Shown: positions 1 to 5,772, numbered from the stretch's first letter. The stretch: 5,843 nt of DNA from an uncultured Bacteroidales bacterium (GCA_946405045.1 CAMJFV010000141.1:1-5843), one strand, 5' to 3'. Numbers and translations are program-made. The notes: a model not told the origin generated them from the sequence alone.

Positions 1-276
1 ACGAGAGCTGATGCATTGATGCGTATACAACAGGAAGTTCTTACGAACTATCAGCTGAAAGCTCTGAACAGTGCATTCACCAAGAGACTGTTCAACACAT
101 ACTACGATGTGTACAAGCAGGTCATCACCGAATATCAGAATCAAACAAAACAACAATCAAACACAAATAACACCGCGACTGCCGCTGAAGCGAAAAAGAA
201 CGCTGAAGGTGCTCCGGAAGTAGCTACTGATACTCCAGAAGTACCTGCGGCTGCTACAGCAAATAACCTGAAATAA
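1..276 (+). CDS. 3' end of an upstream phage gene, possibly portal (partial)
   Basis: The reading frame is open from base 1 to the TAA at 274-276, giving 91 residues, and it almost certainly continues to the left of the window. The TTG at 16 and ATG at 19 have no convincing ribosome binding site, so neither is a likely true start. The first 50 or so residues look helical and rich in Leu, Tyr, Gln and Asn (for example ALNSAFTKRLFNTYYDVYKQ). The last 35 residues are a low-complexity, disordered-looking tail of Ala, Glu, Thr, Asn and Pro. Nothing in this fragment identifies the family. In T4-like phages the gene upstream of the prohead-core and protease genes is the portal vertex protein, so the C-terminus of a portal is a reasonable guess from position only. 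A terminase or another structural protein is also possible. It ends 21 bases before the next gene and was probably co-transcribed with it. Confidence 0.7.
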   Translation, partial: TRADALMRIQQEVLTNYQLKALNSAFTKRLFNTYYDVYKQVITEYQNQTKQQSNTNNTATAAEAKKNAEGAPEVATDTPEVPAAATANNLK

Positions 277-280
277 CATG

Positions 281-288
281 GGAGGAGG
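281..288 (+). promoter_or_regulatory. Ribosome binding site for the metallopeptidase-like gene
   Basis: GGAGGAGG lies 9 bases before the ATG at 298 and supports that start. An ATG at 278 just in front of it opens a five-codon frame (ATG GGA GGA GGA AAA TAA) that spans the site itself. No ribosome binding site precedes that ATG, so it is probably incidental. Confidence 0.85.
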
Positions 289-297
289 AAAATAACA

Positions 298-2418
298 ATG
301 GAGTTCAAACAGGAAGTTGAGAAAGTCATTGCTGAATCAGACTCCTTGATTCAGGCACTTGAATCCGTTGCAGCAATGTATAATATTCCTGCAACGAATA
401 TCGTCGTGAATGATCAACTCAATTCTATCCGGGTGCAAGGTGATACAATCCTTGCACCCGATAAGAAAAATCCATCTGCAAACACACAAGCGATCGTGTG
501 TGCAATCGGTGCTGTTCTGGATAATATCGGTCAGCGCATTGATGCAAAGCTTGATGCATTTCAGAACATGCAGATCAGTCAGAACACCGCAACCTCAAAC
601 CAACGTGAAGCAGATCCTTCGAAGGGTGAAGTTGTTGGTCGGTTCTTTGATTCCGAAGGCAGCGAGATCATTGCATATTCAACCGGTCTTGTTGATATGT
701 CACCGACAAAAGCGTCCATCGAAAAGGTTCGTGAACTTCGTGCTTCCAAACAGATTCCTGATATCCAGGATCAGGTGTCGCACACACCAACCGGATACTT
801 CAATGATGAGGATGACATCTCCAAAGGAACTGAAACCGTCGACGATCCTAAGATGGAATCGTTCAATATCGCGGAAAAGATCGGTGAAGATCCATCCATG
901 ATTGATCTGTATGATTACTTCAATGGATCTACAACACTTGGACATGACCTTCTTCAGGAGCAAGGCTTTGATTATGTTGATAAGACACATGCTTTGATTC
1001 AGGAAGCTGATGAATCAAAGGACAAGGGCTCTGTCGATACATCAAAGCTGAAGCATATGCGGTTCGATAACTCGCATCTGATGAAAGCGATCGATCTGTT
1101 CAATGAAGCATTCAACAAAGTCCATCCGGAAGAATCATTTGATTCGAAATACGATCATGTCAATACAGAAGCATTGATGGATACATCGGAATGGAAACAA
1201 GCCATTCGTGAAATCGAGAGTCAATTCAAGATCAGCTTGAACATTTCATGGTTGAAGAACAGAACGACAAACTGTTTCACATGGATTGATGATTCCAAGT
1301 GGAGACCGAAGCTTGTCATTTCAAAGAGTAAAGGATTCCAACTCGGTGGAATGGACATCATGATTGGTATTGCTGGACAAATGCTTGATCAGGGTGTTGC
1401 ACAAAAAGATCGCAAGAACTTCGGTCAAACCATCATGGGTGTTTTCCTTCACGAGATCTTCCACAACATTGCGGCAATGCTTCGGTTCTACGATTTTGAT
1501 TTCATCTCATCGATGTCATCAACAATGATGCTTGCTGGTGCAACGAACAGCGTGAAAGCACGTCGTATTATATTCTCTAATTTTGCAAAATCGATCAATG
1601 GTATCGGCGGTAAGAAACTCAACTTGTTCCAACGCAAGAAGCTTGTCCGTCAGATGCTGTACGCATCAACATTGCAAGATGATGCAAAACGAGCTGCTGA
1701 AGTCAGAAAGAGACTGACAGATGGTTGTACGCCGGAAGATATCGAAGACTATATTAAACACGCACAGGCCAAGATCGACAATACCAAGAAAGAACTGGAG
1801 AAAAACAAGACTGTTGGTCGAAAGATTCTAGCAGGTCTTCTTATTGTCAGCGGTATTGCTGTTGCATGCACTGTGATATTATTCCCGATTGGCCAAATGA
1901 TGTTCAACAAAGGTTTATCATACACTATAACACCTGAACAATTCAAAGCCTTTATGAAGGAATATATCGAGCATCCCGATAAGGAAGAATACTATTGTGA
2001 TATGTTTGCCGGAATATACAATCTTCCACCCGCATTTTTGATGGGTGGAGACGGCATCACACGTGGTATGACACCGAATGAAGTAGATGAAGATCTGTTG
2101 AAGCGTCTTTCTTCTGTTGAAAAAGAGCTGTATCAGATGATGTTTGCATCTTATCCAACCGATGCTGAACGTGGATATGCGGCGTATAAGATTGCAAAGA
2201 ATGCTCTGAAAGAAAAGAAGGCACTTTCTCCGGAATGCAAGGATTATCTGGAATGGATCGTTAAGAACTATTCCAAACTCGAAGATGCTGGTATCGAAGA
2301 AAACTACAACCAGGCGACATTCAATCCGAAGGAATGTGAAGATTTGGACGAACACATTCAGCGTATCATTGATAAGAGTTCTTCTGTTCAGGTAACGGAA
2401 AGCTATAAACAACGGTAA
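298..2418 (+). CDS. M48-like membrane-anchored zinc metallopeptidase
   Basis: This 706-residue protein carries the motif set of M48 (HtpX/Ste24-type) metallopeptidases, in the right order. There is an HExxH in FLHEIFHNIA (H385, E386, H389). An ExxxD in EEYYCDMFAG (E564, D568) matches the third zinc ligand motif, usually ExxAD. YPTDAER (619-625) resembles the C-terminal HPxxxxR region of M48 enzymes, with Tyr in place of His. A hydrophobic helix at about 509-532 lies between HExxH and ExxxD, where HtpX also has membrane segments. The first 300 or so residues are not recognised: a short domain (1-90), then an acidic, probably flexible stretch (about 95-250). There is no signal peptide. The ATG at 298 follows a strong ribosome binding site. 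By family, it would hydrolyse peptide bonds using zinc, at a membrane. Its substrate is unknown; processing of virion proteins or action at the host membrane are both guesses. The peptidase-like fold is fairly well supported, activity less so. Confidence 0.7.
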   Translation: MEFKQEVEKVIAESDSLIQALESVAAMYNIPATNIVVNDQLNSIRVQGDTILAPDKKNPSANTQAIVCAIGAVLDNIGQRIDAKLDAFQNMQISQNTATSNQREADPSKGEVVGRFFDSEGSEIIAYSTGLVDMSPTKASIEKVRELRASKQIPDIQDQVSHTPTGYFNDEDDISKGTETVDDPKMESFNIAEKIGEDPSMIDLYDYFNGSTTLGHDLLQEQGFDYVDKTHALIQEADESKDKGSVDTSKLKHMRFDNSHLMKAIDLFNEAFNKVHPEESFDSKYDHVNTEALMDTSEWKQAIREIESQFKISLNISWLKNRTTNCFTWIDDSKWRPKLVISKSKGFQLGGMDIMIGIAGQMLDQGVAQKDRKNFGQTIMGVFLHEIFHNIAAMLRFYDFDFISSMSSTMMLAGATNSVKARRIIFSNFAKSINGIGGKKLNLFQRKKLVRQMLYASTLQDDAKRAAEVRKRLTDGCTPEDIEDYIKHAQAKIDNTKKELEKNKTVGRKILAGLLIVSGIAVACTVILFPIGQMMFNKGLSYTITPEQFKAFMKEYIEHPDKEEYYCDMFAGIYNLPPAFLMGGDGITRGMTPNEVDEDLLKRLSSVEKELYQMMFASYPTDAERGYAAYKIAKNALKEKKALSPECKDYLEWIVKNYSKLEDAGIEENYNQATFNPKECEDLDEHIQRIIDKSSSVQVTESYKQR
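425..464 (+). repeat. 11-bp perfect inverted repeat inside the metallopeptidase-like gene
   Basis: CGGGTGCAAGG (430-440) and CCTTGCACCCG (450-460) are perfect reverse complements around a 9-base loop (TGATACAAT). Three further pairs, TAT 426-428 with ATA 461-463, can form if C429 is bulged out. In RNA this is a stable hairpin about 130 bases after the start codon. It encodes ordinary residues (around 45-54), with no T-run after it. Its role, if any, is unknown. Confidence 0.75.
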
Positions 2419-2455
2419 TATGATGAGGGCGGGGGCAACCCCGCCCATTCATATT
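2417..2455 (+). terminator. Strong GC-rich hairpin between genes; terminator or processing element
   Basis: GGGCGGGG (2427-2434) pairs perfectly with CCCCGCCC (2439-2446) around GCAA, a GNRA-type tetraloop that stabilises RNA hairpins. Outside a small 3-by-2 internal loop, AATATGA (2417-2423) pairs with TCATATT (2449-2455), extending the helix by seven pairs. The outer stem begins within the TAA stop of the preceding gene. The sequence after it (TAAACGTTTCAG) has no T-run, so it is not a textbook intrinsic terminator. It may instead be a partial terminator, protect the 3' end of the upstream message, or mark a processing point. It is by far the most GC-rich stretch in the window. Confidence 0.6.
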
Positions 2456-2479
2456 AAACGTTTCAGTAACTTTACAAAG

Positions 2480-2488
2480 AAAGGAGGT
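2480..2488 (+). promoter_or_regulatory. Optimal ribosome binding site for the beta-like gene
   Basis: AAAGGAGGT is a 9-base perfect complement to the common bacterial 16S rRNA 3' end. GGAGG ends 8 bases before the ATG at 2496, an ideal spacing that fixes the start. It implies high expression and a host using Shine-Dalgarno initiation. Confidence 0.9.
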
Positions 2489-2495
2489 CTGGATT

Positions 2496-3257
2496 ATGAC
2501 CGATAAACGAAAGAAAATTGAAGCATTGATTAATTCAGTATTGAGTGCAATTGATATCTCTGGTACCAATGCAAAGAAATATCGTAACATGTTTCAAGTG
2601 ATGTCGGATGCGCAATTCTCAAAATGGATCACAGCATTCTTAGCAGATCCAAAGTCAAACTTTCGCGTTGACATTGAGGAATTCGGTGATGAATCAAGAA
2701 AACTGAAGTTCGAGAATGTTGAACGTGCTGCTGAGAAGTTGAAGCTTCCGTTGTTTGAGTATGTGTACATCCCACACGTTTCATCGGATCCTAACCGACC
2801 TGTAAGGACCAAGCAACCTGTCTTGGTCGGTTACCTGAACATCAAACGTCCGCAGCAGCTTGTCACCAAGAAGACTGGTCTGGCTCTTGATGATAAAGAT
2901 CGTGATGAGAATACCGGTAAGGTGAAAGGTGACTCCAAGGGAGGCACTACAACTGGTATCGAAAATGAACTTCTTGCTGGCGTTGGTGCAGATCAGGTTC
3001 TTTCTGAAATATCTGGTGCTCGTGGCGATAATGTCACGGAGTACGATAACATGCTCGATGAGATTTCAAGAACAGGTTCTGTGAAGCTGACGGATATCAA
3101 GACTGGTGTCTATGATAAACCGACATTGCTTCAAACAGATTTGTTCTTGAAAGCGATGGGTGTGAAAACAGATATCATTTCAGAATCTTATTATAGCATT
3201 GAGCGTCTTCATGCAAACATGAGAGACATCAATCGCCAACAACGAAATGGAGGTTAA
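2496..3257 (+). CDS. RNA polymerase beta C-terminal-like phage protein
   Basis: This 253-residue protein resembles the conserved C-terminal part of bacterial RNA polymerase beta. VGYLNIKRPQQLVTKK (111-126) aligns without gaps with VGYMYMLKLNHLVDDK of E. coli RpoB, sharing VGY, LV and K. After a Gly/Lys-rich stretch (139-154), ENELLAGVGADQVLSE (156-171) matches EVWALEAYGAAYTLQE, sharing E, L, GA, L and E; DNV (178-180) then matches DDV. VGY to GA spans 55 residues here and 57 in RpoB. A later Pro209...MGV (221-223) recalls the PES...LGI end of RpoB. The first 60 residues are helical and unassigned. Jumbo phages such as phiKZ encode split beta and beta-prime subunits, some packaged in the virion, so this could be one such piece. 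The rest of beta is absent, so it would need partners encoded elsewhere. The RpoB sequence is from memory; a structural protein using this fold is the alternative. Confidence 0.5.
   Translation: MTDKRKKIEALINSVLSAIDISGTNAKKYRNMFQVMSDAQFSKWITAFLADPKSNFRVDIEEFGDESRKLKFENVERAAEKLKLPLFEYVYIPHVSSDPNRPVRTKQPVLVGYLNIKRPQQLVTKKTGLALDDKDRDENTGKVKGDSKGGTTTGIENELLAGVGADQVLSEISGARGDNVTEYDNMLDEISRTGSVKLTDIKTGVYDKPTLLQTDLFLKAMGVKTDIISESYYSIERLHANMRDINRQQRNGG
3249..3253 (+). promoter_or_regulatory. Ribosome binding site inside the end of the beta-like gene
   Basis: GGAGG sits in the last codons of the preceding gene (Asn-Gly-Gly-stop) and ends 8 bases before the ATG at 3262. This favours 3262 over the in-frame ATG at 3247, which overlaps the site and has none of its own. 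The arrangement suggests translational coupling. Confidence 0.8.
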
Positions 3258-3261
3258 ACCT

Positions 3262-3777
3262 ATGAAAGTCAATATCATCGGCAAGTTCCCCGGTCAGACG
3301 CTAAGTGGCATCGGTATTCTGCCTCGTCGTGGTATTGAGATGACTGAAGCTGAAGTACAGCGTCTTCTCAATTTCCCGAACATTCGCGTATTCGATGCTG
3401 CAAGCGGTGGTCTTCTGACCAAGGATTCTTTCAATGTCAAGAAGACTGCACAGTCTGCTATGACAAAAACCAAAGAACAGCCGGCACCAGTTGTGGAACC
3501 GAAGATTGAATCGGCAACACCTGTTGTGACCGCAACTCTGGAAACCGAGATCAAGGCAGAACCGATTCCGCCAACGGAATACAAGCCGTATACCGAACCT
3601 GAAGTAGCTGTTGAGGAAACGGCTGTTGAAGAGATCACTGAGGAAGCTGCTCCTGTCGTCGAAGAGACTGTTGCAGAAGAGAAGCCTGTTGAGGAGAAGC
3701 CGTATCAGAAGTACAACAAGAACAAGGGCAAGAATAACAAGAGACGTTTCGACAACCAGCGCACTGATAAGGAGTGA
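3262..3777 (+). CDS. Small charge-segregated phage protein, possible prohead-core protein
   Basis: The 171-residue product has three parts. Residues 1-55 look like a compact beta/alpha domain (MKVNIIGKFPGQTLSGIGIL at the start, then a helix ending in RLLNFPNIRVF). Residues 70-147 are an acidic, disordered-looking segment of Glu, Val, Pro, Ala and Thr, with the pair EE recurring at 118, 123, 127, 134, 139 and 144. Residues 148-171 form a strongly basic tail rich in Lys, Asn and Arg. I do not recognise the family. It lies just upstream of the prohead protease genes, where T4 has its small prohead-core proteins gp67 and gp68, so a core, scaffold or internal head role is plausible but inferred from position and composition. 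The basic tail could bind nucleic acid. It starts 4 bases after the previous stop; the ATG at 3262 is chosen because of ribosome binding site spacing. Confidence 0.8.
   Translation: MKVNIIGKFPGQTLSGIGILPRRGIEMTEAEVQRLLNFPNIRVFDAASGGLLTKDSFNVKKTAQSAMTKTKEQPAPVVEPKIESATPVVTATLETEIKAEPIPPTEYKPYTEPEVAVEETAVEEITEEAAPVVEETVAEEKPVEEKPYQKYNKNKGKNNKRRFDNQRTDKE
3610..3696 (+). repeat. Imperfect Glu-Glu/Val repeats in the acidic linker
   Basis: This stretch encodes residues 117-145 of the small protein, where V/A-x-EE units recur every 4 to 7 residues (VEET, VEEI, TEEA, VEET, AEEK, VEEK). At the DNA level it is a loose run of GTTGAAGA- and GAGGA-like words, not an exact tandem repeat. Similar low-complexity acidic linkers are common in phage scaffold and internal proteins. 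Confidence 0.6.
3769..3774 (+). promoter_or_regulatory. Ribosome binding site that sets the start of the 408-residue protein
   Basis: AAGGAG lies in the last codons (Lys-Glu) of the preceding gene and ends 7 bases before the ATG at 3782. It decides against the much longer open frame from 3611, which would run through the preceding gene and begin with an implausible Arg/Leu/Ser-rich stretch. Confidence 0.85.
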
Positions 3778-3781
3778 TTCT

Positions 3782-5008
3782 ATGTTCTTTACGGAACAAC
3801 CATCATTCTATACAGAGTCTGAAGTCATGATGCTGCTACAAGAAGCAGCTGCAGATGATCCGGGTGTGGTTGAACTCCGTGAAGAATTAATCATCCCGAT
3901 CATACAGGTTCTGCAGAAACCATCGAATGTCAAGAAGTACATCCAATATGGATCCGAGTTCTTGGAAGCAAATGCTGAAATGCTTGGTAGACAATATCCA
4001 ACCGATTATGTTTCTTATCCACGAAAATATGTTGATGACATTGTGGGATTATTCGGTTGGACTGTTGCTGAGTTGAAGTCAAAAGCAAAATCAATATTTA
4101 AGAAGCATATCTCAAATAATGAGTTTGCTTCCGTTACCGAATCACCAACCAATATTATTCATGCAATTGTCATGATTTATTCAGATATGCATACAACGCA
4201 CACACATGTCAAGAATAATCGTAACAATTTGCGTGATTCTGCAAAACAACAAATGGGTGTCACATTGTATGGTTTGGCAATGAAGAAATATTTCCCGTCA
4301 TATCCACCAAACCCAAAAACGATGGAGTACACATACAATCGTCTCGATCGTTCATGGGACCTTGTTCGTGAAGAGAATGTCATTAACTGGATCGGATATA
4401 ATGTCGACACAAGTTTTGCCTTTTGGCGAACAAAACTCGCATTGAATGTGACACCGCAAATACTCGTACATTTTCTGGAACGTGTCAGAACGACAATCTT
4501 CCAGAAGTTGCGTGCAATCGCAAACCAGTACAACATTGATATGGAAGCACAAAATTCTGTCGGTGGAGATGTTACTGGTGATGACGAGTATGTCGATAAG
4601 AGAGAATTTGCAAAGATCCGAAACAATCTTCTTCGTAAGATGTTCGGTGGTGATGAGTTGTACAGAAAGAACGGAACCTTGTACGAAGCCATTGCAACGT
4701 ATAAGAATGTCAAACGCGAGAAGTTGTACAACTTTGCACAAAAGGTTGAACGTACTGACGTTGGTAATATCATCGATCTCATCTTATATGTATTCATTAC
4801 AAAAGAAGGCAATAAGGTCGAAGATATCAATTCAACGAAGTATATCAATCGTATTACCAAATTCCCGACGGCAATCGACCGTGCAATTCCGGGCAAACCG
4901 GTCGTTCTTCCCATGCACGAAAAATACAAAGAGGAGGATAATATTATCAAAGCTTACATCTGTCTTGTTGCAACATACATCATGCAACGGATCAATGATG
5001 TAACGTAA
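3782..5008 (+). CDS. Unknown phage structural-region protein, 408 residues
   Basis: I do not recognise this family. The protein is mixed and mostly helical, with no signal peptide and no clear transmembrane segment. It is notably rich in Tyr, Asn, Lys and Ile. Features that can be seen are a His cluster, HTTHTH (137-142), followed by a charged helix; a Pro/Tyr-rich turn, FPSYPPNPKT (171-180); a Trp-containing stretch (192-215); an acidic loop GGDVTGDDEYVDK (261-273); and a hydrophobic C-terminal helix AYICLVATYIMQRI (391-404). Near the N-terminus, LQE-A (19-22) fits the T4 prohead protease cleavage pattern, L/I-x-E before a small residue. Its position immediately before the prohead protease, with a 4-base gap to the gene upstream, points to a head assembly role such as a core or internal head protein. 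It is much larger than T4 gp67 or gp68. The His cluster might bind metal, but no known metal-site pattern is complete. Confidence 0.85.
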   Translation: MFFTEQPSFYTESEVMMLLQEAAADDPGVVELREELIIPIIQVLQKPSNVKKYIQYGSEFLEANAEMLGRQYPTDYVSYPRKYVDDIVGLFGWTVAELKSKAKSIFKKHISNNEFASVTESPTNIIHAIVMIYSDMHTTHTHVKNNRNNLRDSAKQQMGVTLYGLAMKKYFPSYPPNPKTMEYTYNRLDRSWDLVREENVINWIGYNVDTSFAFWRTKLALNVTPQILVHFLERVRTTIFQKLRAIANQYNIDMEAQNSVGGDVTGDDEYVDKREFAKIRNNLLRKMFGGDELYRKNGTLYEAIATYKNVKREKLYNFAQKVERTDVGNIIDLILYVFITKEGNKVEDINSTKYINRITKFPTAIDRAIPGKPVVLPMHEKYKEEDNIIKAYICLVATYIMQRINDVT

Positions 5009-5016
5009 ATATTATG

Positions 5017-5023
5017 AAAGGAG
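5017..5023 (+). promoter_or_regulatory. Ribosome binding site for the prohead protease gene
   Basis: AAAGGAG ends 10 bases before the ATG at 5034. It rules out the in-frame GTG at 5025, which is only one base beyond the site. It lies in the 25-base gap after the stop codon at 5006-5008. Confidence 0.85.
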
Positions 5024-5033
5024 AGTGAATCTT

Positions 5034-5747
5034 ATGCCACTGAAAAGCACACAGACAAACAAGTATGAGACTGCGTGTTACGTACAGGAAGCACCGACAC
5101 CATGTGAAGTTGATCCACGTGGATTCAAACAGTTCCGTTCTGCCGAAGGTCATGTATTCGTGGAATTTGATTCTACACTACAAACATTCGGTCGTTGCAA
5201 CAGAATGAAGCGCCAGTATGATCCGCGCAATCTCTGCAGTGTCATTGATAACGATGAGCGTATTACGACTCTGAAGAGACAAAACAAATGGCGTGGAGAG
5301 TTGAATCATCCGAATCCGGATATTGCCGGTCAACGGTACTCCGATATTCGTATGACAATTCCTGAGCCGACACGTACATCTCATATGATTCGTGGTAACC
5401 GTCTCGTCGGTGATCGCTACAAGGGTATCATTACAACCCATCCTGGTACAGAGTGTGGTCGTCAGGCTGCATCTGAGATTGTTGATCTCGGCTCAGTACC
5501 GTCATTCTCTGTGCGTCTGCTCGGAACAATGATTCCGAATGCACCATTCGGCCAACCGAATATGCGTGTGACCAAGGTCATCACATATGATATGGTCGAC
5601 TTCCCATCTCATGAGAATGCAGATGGCGACATTGCACCGATTGTACATCAGGAAGGAAGTGTTGTCTTCCTGAAGGAGCTGGCAAAGTACTGTAAGGATC
5701 AGTCTGAAGATCTTCTTACCACGAATGACCCTTTCACATTCCATTAG
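5034..5747 (+). CDS. Prohead core protease, T4 gp21-like (peptidase family S80)
   Basis: The 237-residue product matches T4 gp21-type serine proteases, which cut scaffold, core and capsid proteins inside the prohead before DNA packaging. FGRCNRMKRQYDP (52-64) matches the N-terminal conserved NRNxRxYP-like region. WRGELNHPNP (86-95) is the GELxHP motif holding the catalytic His, here H92. VPSFSVRLLG (155-164) is the segment with the nucleophile; S159, in the F-S-x-R pattern, is the best candidate, with S157 as the alternative. YDMVDFPSHENA (185-196) matches the conserved D-V-x-x-PSxxxA region after it. The length is normal for the family. An unknown head-region gene precedes it by 25 bases, and in T4 the scaffold and major capsid genes follow, so they may lie just right of this window. 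VQE-A (17-20) could be a self-cleavage site. Assignment is confident; exact catalytic residues less so. Confidence 0.88.
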   Translation: MPLKSTQTNKYETACYVQEAPTPCEVDPRGFKQFRSAEGHVFVEFDSTLQTFGRCNRMKRQYDPRNLCSVIDNDERITTLKRQNKWRGELNHPNPDIAGQRYSDIRMTIPEPTRTSHMIRGNRLVGDRYKGIITTHPGTECGRQAASEIVDLGSVPSFSVRLLGTMIPNAPFGQPNMRVTKVITYDMVDFPSHENADGDIAPIVHQEGSVVFLKELAKYCKDQSEDLLTTNDPFTFH

Positions 5748-5754
5748 GATCAAT

Positions 5755-5772
5755 GGGAGCATGTATGCTCCT
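5755..5772 (+). terminator. Hairpin after the protease gene
   Basis: GGAGCA (5756-5761) pairs with TGCTCC (5766-5771) around TGTA, with a possible extra G-T pair (5755 with 5772). It lies 8 bases after the protease stop. The following TTCGAG is not a T-run, so, like the hairpin at 2417-2455, it may be a weak terminator or an end-protecting or processing element. Confidence 0.45.

Noticed and set aside
278..295. Five-codon frame ATG GGA GGA GGA AAA TAA over the ribosome binding site, with a similar one (ATG AAA GGA GAG TGA) at 5014-5028
   Set aside because: Curious pattern, but neither has its own ribosome binding site, and ATG next to GGAG is easily produced by chance.
410..901. Overlapping + strand open frame (163 residues)
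   Set aside because: It lies inside the metallopeptidase-like gene, has no ribosome binding site, and its Arg/Ser/His-rich product looks like an out-of-frame translation.
1918..2448. Open frame on the - strand (176 residues)
   Set aside because: Antisense to the metallopeptidase-like gene and running through the intergenic hairpin; hydrophobic and Cys/Phe-rich composition typical of an antisense shadow.
3611..3781. Upstream extension of the 408-residue gene, rich in Arg, Leu and Ser
   Set aside because: It overlaps the preceding gene in another frame and is a by-product of that gene's GAA/GAG-rich codons. A good ribosome binding site and ATG exist at 3769-3784.
4177..4950. Long open frame on the - strand (257 residues)
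   Set aside because: It is antisense to the 408-residue gene, is Ser/Arg/Cys-rich without family features, and every supported gene in the window is on the + strand.
5005..5013. TAAATATT-like sequence resembling a T4 late promoter
   Set aside because: It does not match the TATAAATA consensus in order and lies only some 20 bases before a start codon, overlapping the previous stop.
5648..5673. 8-bp inverted repeat TCAGGAAG / CTTCCTGA with a 10-base loop in the protease gene
   Set aside because: About two such 8-bp repeats are expected by chance in a window this size; no context supports a function.
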